DNA from: an uncultured Prevotella sp.
GTDB taxonomy: Bacteria; Bacteroidota; Bacteroidia; Bacteroidales; Bacteroidaceae
Assembly: GCA_944319935.1 (NCBI GenBank)
Contig: CALUFM010000005.1
Coordinates: 62,001 to 126,000, forward strand
Direction of reading: 5' to 3'
Length of the DNA: 64,000 nt
The notes below the pieces were generated by a model. That model worked only from the letters and a program-made list of their open reading frames with translations, searched no databases and was not told the origin of the DNA. How positions within the stretch are numbered: the stretch's first letter is position 1; each line of letters begins with the position of its first letter. The translations under genes were made by a program, and so were the position numbers. This document shows, in pieces, positions 60,200 through 64,000 of this stretch.

Positions 60200-60301
60200 A
60201 TAGTGAAAAAACGATGTCTTGCGCTTTGGTTCTTGTTAATAACGCAAAAAACGTCGAATTAGTATGTGCCCGGCGAAAGGCAGGGGTTTACGCAGCTTCA
60301 G

Positions 60302-61021
60302 GTGGAGATAAAGAAATCATATAAGGCAGACTTGGACAACAGGCGGGCGTCAGCGTTCCTGCTGGGGCTTGTCGTCGTGTTGTCGTTGTTCCTCTGCGCG
60401 CTTGAGTTTACGACACGCAACGGCGCGGCAGACATTGACGACGGCGTGCTTGACGACATTTCGCAAGACATTGAAATGACTCCCGTCGTCCATCGGGAAG
60501 ATGTAGTTCCTGTAGTGTCAGGCGGCGCGAAGCCAGCCGACGGGGGAAAAATCAACGTGGTGGAAAAACGCCTGCAAGAGATGCCTGAGTTGAAGCCAAG
60601 CGACGGCAGCGACGTGCTTGAAGGCTTGTTGGGCATCGGTTCAAAGGGATTTGCCGATTTCCCTACAGCCATGTTGTCGCCCGTGTCAGTGGCGGAACAG
60701 GACAAACCTGTTGATTTCCAGGTTGTTGAAAGGCTTCCCGAGTTTCCCGGAGGCATGTCGGAGTTTGTACAATGGCTCACAAAGAACCTGCGTTACCCGG
60801 CCGCCGCGCAGCGTAACAAGCAGCAAGGCACCGTGCTTGTGGCGTTCATAATAAACAAAGACGGCACAACTACGGGGCACAAGGTGGTGCGTTCAGCCGC
60901 CACGGAGCTTGACAGGGAGGCCCTGCGTGTGATAAAAACGATGCCGAAATGGAAGCCGGGGGAAGACCACGGTCAGCCTTGCCGCACGTATTTCTGCATA
61001 CCGATAGTGTTCAAATTGTAA
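60302..61021 (+). CDS. tonB: Energy transducer TonB
   Basis: TonB couples the inner-membrane proton motive force to outer-membrane receptors. The 239-residue protein is best started at GTG 60302, giving M-E-I-K-K-S-Y-K-A-D-L-D-N-R-R, the N-terminus typical of Bacteroidales TonB; 12 upstream in-frame residues are not family-like. One membrane segment follows (A-F-L-L-G-L-V-V-V-L-S-L-F-L-C-A-L). The C-terminal domain has P-E-F-P-G-G, Y-P-A-A-A-Q, G-T-V-L-V-A-F-I-I, V-R-S-A and P-K-W-K-P-G. The proline-rich linker is short. Confidence 0.9.
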   Translation: MEIKKSYKADLDNRRASAFLLGLVVVLSLFLCALEFTTRNGAADIDDGVLDDISQDIEMTPVVHREDVVPVVSGGAKPADGGKINVVEKRLQEMPELKPSDGSDVLEGLLGIGSKGFADFPTAMLSPVSVAEQDKPVDFQVVERLPEFPGGMSEFVQWLTKNLRYPAAAQRNKQQGTVLVAFIINKDGTTTGHKVVRSAATELDREALRVIKTMPKWKPGEDHGQPCRTYFCIPIVFKL

Positions 61022-61056
61022 GTAACTAACCAGCTTTTTCAAAAACCTTGACCATT

Positions 61057-62031
61057 ATGTTGACAGCAAATGAAATCCTTGAGAAGATAAATTCGTATCT
61101 TGACAACCTGCCATATACGCGCAAACCGCAAAGCCTTTACGAGCCGGTGAAATACGTCTTGTCGATGGGGGGCAAGCGCATAAGGCCGTCGCTGATGCTC
61201 ATGGCTTACAATATGTATAAGGACAACCCAGAGGACATACTGCCGGCGGCGTGCGCCATTGAGACGTATCACAACTACACGTTGCTGCACGACGACCTTA
61301 TGGACAACGCCGGCATGAGGCGCGGGCGGCAAACCGTACACGTGAAGTGGGACGCCAACACGGCAATCCTGTCAGGAGACAGCATGCTCGTGCTTGCGTA
61401 CAACCACTTCCTGAACAGTGGCGGAGGGCATCTGAAAGCCGTGCTTGACCTCTTTACCGAGACTGCTCTCGAGATAGGGGAGGGCCAGCAGTATGACATG
61501 GACTTCGAGACACGCACCGACGTCACCGAGGAAGAGTACATAGAGATGATTCGTCTGAAGACAAGCGTGCTGTTGGCGTGCGCCCTGAAGATTGGCGCAA
61601 CACTCGGAGACGCACCCGCCGAAGACGCGGACAACCTGTATAAGTTCGGCGAACAGGTGGGGCTTGCGTTCCAGTTGCAGGACGACTACCTTGATGTCTA
61701 CGGCGACCCGGCTGTGTTCGGGAAAGCCATCGGCGGCGACATCCTTTGCAACAAGAAAACATACATGCTCATAAACGCCTTCAACCGTGCCGACGAAGCT
61801 CGGCGCAAGGAACTTATGAGGTGGGTTACGGCGGATGATTTCGACCCAAAAGAAAAAATCGCCGCCGTCACTTCAATCTACGACGAGTTGGGCATCGACC
61901 GCCTTGCCGAGGAGAAAATAAAGCATTACTTTGAGGAAAGCCGCAAGTATCTTGCCGCCGTAAGCGTGGCCGACGAGCGCAAGAGCGTGTTGATTGACTA
62001 CACGGACAGGATGATGAAAAGGAAATATTGA
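61057..62031 (+). CDS. Trans-polyprenyl diphosphate synthase
   Basis: The enzyme elongates allylic diphosphates with IPP to make polyprenyl chains such as the menaquinone side chain. The 324-residue protein starts at ATG 61057 (M-L-T-A-N-E-I-L). It has G-G-K-R-I-R-P, the first aspartate-rich motif L-H-D-D-L-M-D (about 83-89) followed by R-R-G-R-Q-T-V-H, and the second motif Q-L-Q-D-D-Y-L-D-V-Y-G-D (about 207-218). Chain length cannot be set from sequence alone. ispH at 15.9 kb supplies the substrates. Confidence 0.94.
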   Translation: MLTANEILEKINSYLDNLPYTRKPQSLYEPVKYVLSMGGKRIRPSLMLMAYNMYKDNPEDILPAACAIETYHNYTLLHDDLMDNAGMRRGRQTVHVKWDANTAILSGDSMLVLAYNHFLNSGGGHLKAVLDLFTETALEIGEGQQYDMDFETRTDVTEEEYIEMIRLKTSVLLACALKIGATLGDAPAEDADNLYKFGEQVGLAFQLQDDYLDVYGDPAVFGKAIGGDILCNKKTYMLINAFNRADEARRKELMRWVTADDFDPKEKIAAVTSIYDELGIDRLAEEKIKHYFEESRKYLAAVSVADERKSVLIDYTDRMMKRKY

Positions 62032-62039
62032 TTAACAGC

Positions 62040-62145
62040 AGACAGGCAGACGATTTACAAGCATACAAGTATGGAGCAATGGATTATTGCGAATTGCAAT
62101 GCAAACAGGCTTGCGTGCTTGTTAATTATCTGCCCGTCTGTTCAT
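62040..62145. repeat. Word-repeat inverted repeat (GACAGGCAGAC type)
   Basis: agcagacaggcagacgattt and caagcatacaag on the left, mirrored by acaggcttgcgtgcttgtta and atctgcccgtctgttc on the right, imperfect. It lies between the polyprenyl synthase and the next gene. Confidence 0.6.
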
Positions 62146-62162
62146 AAATAGCCCTAAAACAA

Positions 62163-62909
62163 ATGCCTTACAGAAGACTCCCAAACACTGACGCGGCGCG
62201 CCTGAGGGCGTTGAAAACGGTGCTTGACAGCAACGAAATATACACCGTGCGCAACCGTTTCATAGACTGGCAGACCATCAACCGCGCCCAGCCGGCCTAC
62301 GACAGGCTGCTCACCGCCTCTGAACAGTATCGCCTTTCGTATGCGGCGCAGATGAGGGGCACAGGCAAAATCGACAAGTTGCAACGCAACGCGCAGATGT
62401 ATGTCAGCCATTTCCTGCAGGTCTTGTTGATGGCTGTCGAGCGCGGTGAAATAAAGAAATCCGCATTGAAGCTGTACGGCCTTGACGAAGAAACGACAAC
62501 GCTGCCCCACATGAAGAGCATCGGCGGACTGTTGAAGTGGGGCGCGATGGCCGTTGAGGGTGAGAAGGCCCGCGTGAAGCAGGGAGGACGGCCAATTTAC
62601 AACCCCACGGTAGGCATGGTCAGCACGCATCTTGACATCTTCCGTGACAGTTACGAGCAGCATAAACGCTTGCAGGAACGTACCGCAAAGGCGGCGGAAG
62701 CCCTGAAACAGATACGCCCCGAGGTTGACAGCGTGCTGTGTGACCTGTGGAACCAGATAGAAAAACACTTCAAGGACGAACCGGCGAAAGACAGGTTGGA
62801 CAAGTGCAGGAAATTAGGCGTGGTGTATTATTATAGGAAAAATGAGAAGTCTTCAGCAGACGAGCTGGCAAGTAACAAGCAAACAGGCGGCAAACAGGCA
62901 AGCCGCTAA
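62163..62909 (+). CDS. Conserved protein of unknown function
   Basis: The 248-residue, mainly helical, basic protein opens M-P-Y-R-R-L-P-N-T-D-A-A-R-L-R-A-L. No signal peptide or membrane segment is seen. Long amphipathic stretches (for example H-L-D-I-F-R-D-S-Y-E-Q-H-K-R-L-Q-E-R) suggest an all-alpha fold. I do not recognise a family. The last residues (about A-S-N-K-Q-T-G-G-K-Q-A-S-R) are encoded by a GACAAGC word-repeat arm, so the true functional end may be about residue 230 (K-N-E-K). Confidence 0.75.
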   Translation: MPYRRLPNTDAARLRALKTVLDSNEIYTVRNRFIDWQTINRAQPAYDRLLTASEQYRLSYAAQMRGTGKIDKLQRNAQMYVSHFLQVLLMAVERGEIKKSALKLYGLDEETTTLPHMKSIGGLLKWGAMAVEGEKARVKQGGRPIYNPTVGMVSTHLDIFRDSYEQHKRLQERTAKAAEALKQIRPEVDSVLCDLWNQIEKHFKDEPAKDRLDKCRKLGVVYYYRKNEKSSADELASNKQTGGKQASR

Positions 62910-62962
62910 CGACACAGCAAATATCCTTGTTTGCTTGTTACTTGTCTGCTCGTCTGCTTAAT
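62855..62962. repeat. Word-repeat inverted repeat overlapping the end of the unknown gene
   Basis: The left part (about 62856-62906) has gcagacgagctggcaagtaa and caagcaaacaggcggcaaac inside the coding sequence; the right part (about 62928-62960) has cttgtttgcttgttacttgt and ctgctcgtctgc, the inverted words. The TAA stop (62907-62909) lies between the arms. Confidence 0.8.
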
Positions 62963-62973
62963 CACAATACAAT

Positions 62974-63756
62974 ATGTATTTTATCGACACCCATACCCAT
63001 CTTGACGGTCACGAGTTTGACGCTGACCGTGACGAAGTTGTAGCCCGCGCCAAGGCCGCCGGCGTAGGCAAAGTGTTCATCCCGGCCATCGACTTGCCGT
63101 CGGTTGACACCGTATTGTCAGTGTGCGCCCGCTATCCGGGTTACGCTTACCCCATGATAGGCCTCCATCCGGAAGAGGTGAAGGACGGTTGGCAAGACGT
63201 GTTGGCGCGGATGAAGGCGCGGCTCGACGTCGCTGGCCATCCGTTCATCGCCGTCGGCGAGGTTGGCTTGGATTATTATTGGAGCCGTGAGTTCGAGAAA
63301 GAACAGCTCGAAGTGTTTGAGGAGCAGGTGCGATGGTCTGTTGAGTACCGTCTGCCGCTGATGCTCCACTGCCGAAAGGGGCAGAACGAGATGGTGCATA
63401 TACTGCGCCGTTACGAGCGTGAGCTGCCTGGCGGCGTGTTCCACTGCTTCACTGGCAATGAGAAAGAGGCGGCCGAACTGCTCAGTTTCGACAACTTCGC
63501 GCTTGGCATTGGCGGCGTGCTGACGTTCAAGAAGTCACACCTGCCCGAGGTGCTTCCCGCCGCCGTGCCGCTGTCACGCATAGTGCTTGAGACCGACTCG
63601 CCCTACATGGCCCCCGTGCCGATGCGCGGCAAGCGCAACGAGAGCGCGTTCACGCTGTACGTGCTGAAGCGTTTGGCCGAGTGTTATGGCGTCAGCGAAG
63701 ACGAAGTGGCCGCCACGACGACGGCCAACGCCGAGCGGATATTCTTCAACAAGTGA
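62974..63756 (+). CDS. tatD: TatD family metal-dependent hydrolase
   Basis: TatD proteins are 3'-5' exodeoxyribonucleases of the amidohydrolase fold. The 260-residue protein has the metal motif D-T-H-T-H-L-D (5-11), G-E-V-G-L-D-Y-Y (about 95-102), L-H-C-R, H-C-F-T-G (about 153-157), and L-E-T-D-S-P-Y-M-A-P-V-P with R-N-E-S (about 205-222), all expected. The length is normal. Confidence 0.94.
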   Translation: MYFIDTHTHLDGHEFDADRDEVVARAKAAGVGKVFIPAIDLPSVDTVLSVCARYPGYAYPMIGLHPEEVKDGWQDVLARMKARLDVAGHPFIAVGEVGLDYYWSREFEKEQLEVFEEQVRWSVEYRLPLMLHCRKGQNEMVHILRRYERELPGGVFHCFTGNEKEAAELLSFDNFALGIGGVLTFKKSHLPEVLPAAVPLSRIVLETDSPYMAPVPMRGKRNESAFTLYVLKRLAECYGVSEDEVAATTTANAERIFFNK

Positions 63757-63837
63757 GGCCTGATTTGTCATAGGCGTTAAGCCAGTCATGGCGGGAAACA
63801 TGTTTGTTGATGCCTTTGCGTGAAAATGTTTTTTTAT

Positions 63838-63988
63838 GTAGCATGTTGAAATAAAATCCAATCGTTTTGTTTCAATTCCAATATGCCGCCTCCCGGCTTG
63901 TGAAAGGTCGCCTTTCACAAGCCGGGAGGCGGCTTTTCGCATTGCGTTTTGCCGTGTTTCGCATGGTGTCTTGCCGTATGTCGCATGT
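63838..63988. repeat. 22-bp-period palindromic array, locus K, with flank motif
   Basis: Units are at 63879-63897, 63901-63919, 63923-63941, 63945-63963 and 63967-63985, spacers ctt, aag, att, atg, then atg at 63986-63988, and it may run past the window. A flank-like gtagcatgttgaaataaaat lies at about 63838. Units 1 and 3 are near-exact inverses (ccgcctcccgg and ccgggaggcgg). Confidence 0.83.
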
Positions 63989-64000
63989 CGTGTGTCAACT

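Noticed and set aside
60266..60301. An upstream GTG (60266) as the tonB start
   Set aside because: The GTG at 60302 gives the M-E-I-K-K N-terminus typical of the family; the 12 extra residues are not conserved-looking.
1..64000. tRNA or rRNA genes
   Set aside because: No T-loop-like GGTTCGANTCC with paired acceptor stem and no rRNA segments were found in any spacer by eye; a tRNA scan would confirm.

Overview
The window reads as a chromosomal segment of a Bacteroidota bacterium, most likely Bacteroidales and close to Prevotella. The evidence is a type IX secretion gene (porQ) next to cmk, a Bacteroidales-type TonB that opens with the M-E-I-K-K pattern, a TonB-dependent receptor end, DUF1573, DUF4954, DUF3667 and thioester-less alpha-2-macroglobulin genes, a class II ribonucleotide reductase, and several copies of the Bacteroidota promoter TTTG-N19..21-TAnnTTTG. 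No rRNA, tRNA, CRISPR array, phage or recognisable transposase gene was seen. Assignments are by reading protein motifs, not by database search.

Layout. 1-6112: receptor end, then minus-strand purT, a small HTH-like gene, rfbB, a YfcE-type phosphodiesterase, a cytidylate-kinase-like gene and a MATE transporter. 6423-14514: yitT family gene (minus), then a large alpha-2-macroglobulin and a DUF1573 protein. 14675-20764: meaB, ispH, a ygbA-like gene coupled to xpt, and clpB. 20868-31270: DUF3667, a candidate small RNA, hflX, a DUF4954 beta-helix protein, an M16 peptidase, and a flavodoxin/SnoaL pair divergent from an HxlR regulator. 31271-41746: fumarase, a three-gene RND efflux operon, nhaA with an unusual leader, and a nitroreductase. 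42249-49228: class II nrdJ, folB, an amidase with a linked MCE protein, and dnaA. 49620-53718: a four-gene sugar operon (fdtA-like, fdtB-like, FemAB-like, polytopic membrane protein). 53872-56604: lutABC. 57071-63756: an isolated PD-(D/E)XK nuclease-like gene, cmk, porQ, tonB, a polyprenyl synthase, an unknown conserved gene and tatD.

Functional links. rfbB can supply the dTDP-4-keto-6-deoxyglucose used by the fdtA/fdtB-like pair at 49.6-51.1 kb. meaB and nrdJ both point to B12 cofactors, and the receptor end at the left edge could be a cobalamin receptor (weak). porQ, TonB and the receptor belong to the envelope machinery.

The spacers are the most striking part. (1) Eleven intergenic loci carry the same architecture: four or five 19-bp quasi-palindromic units separated by exactly 3 bp (22-bp period), often with a TGATWATCA-like flank. 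(2) One of these arrays is split by a 365-bp non-coding, MITE-like element with terminal inverted repeats and a 9-bp target duplication. (3) Many gene ends run into long inverted repeats built from short repeated words, some near-perfect over 41-44 bp, which supply the stop codon and sometimes the last residues of the protein. (4) nhaA is preceded by a promoter, four tiny overlapping ORFs and an intrinsic terminator inside the last one.
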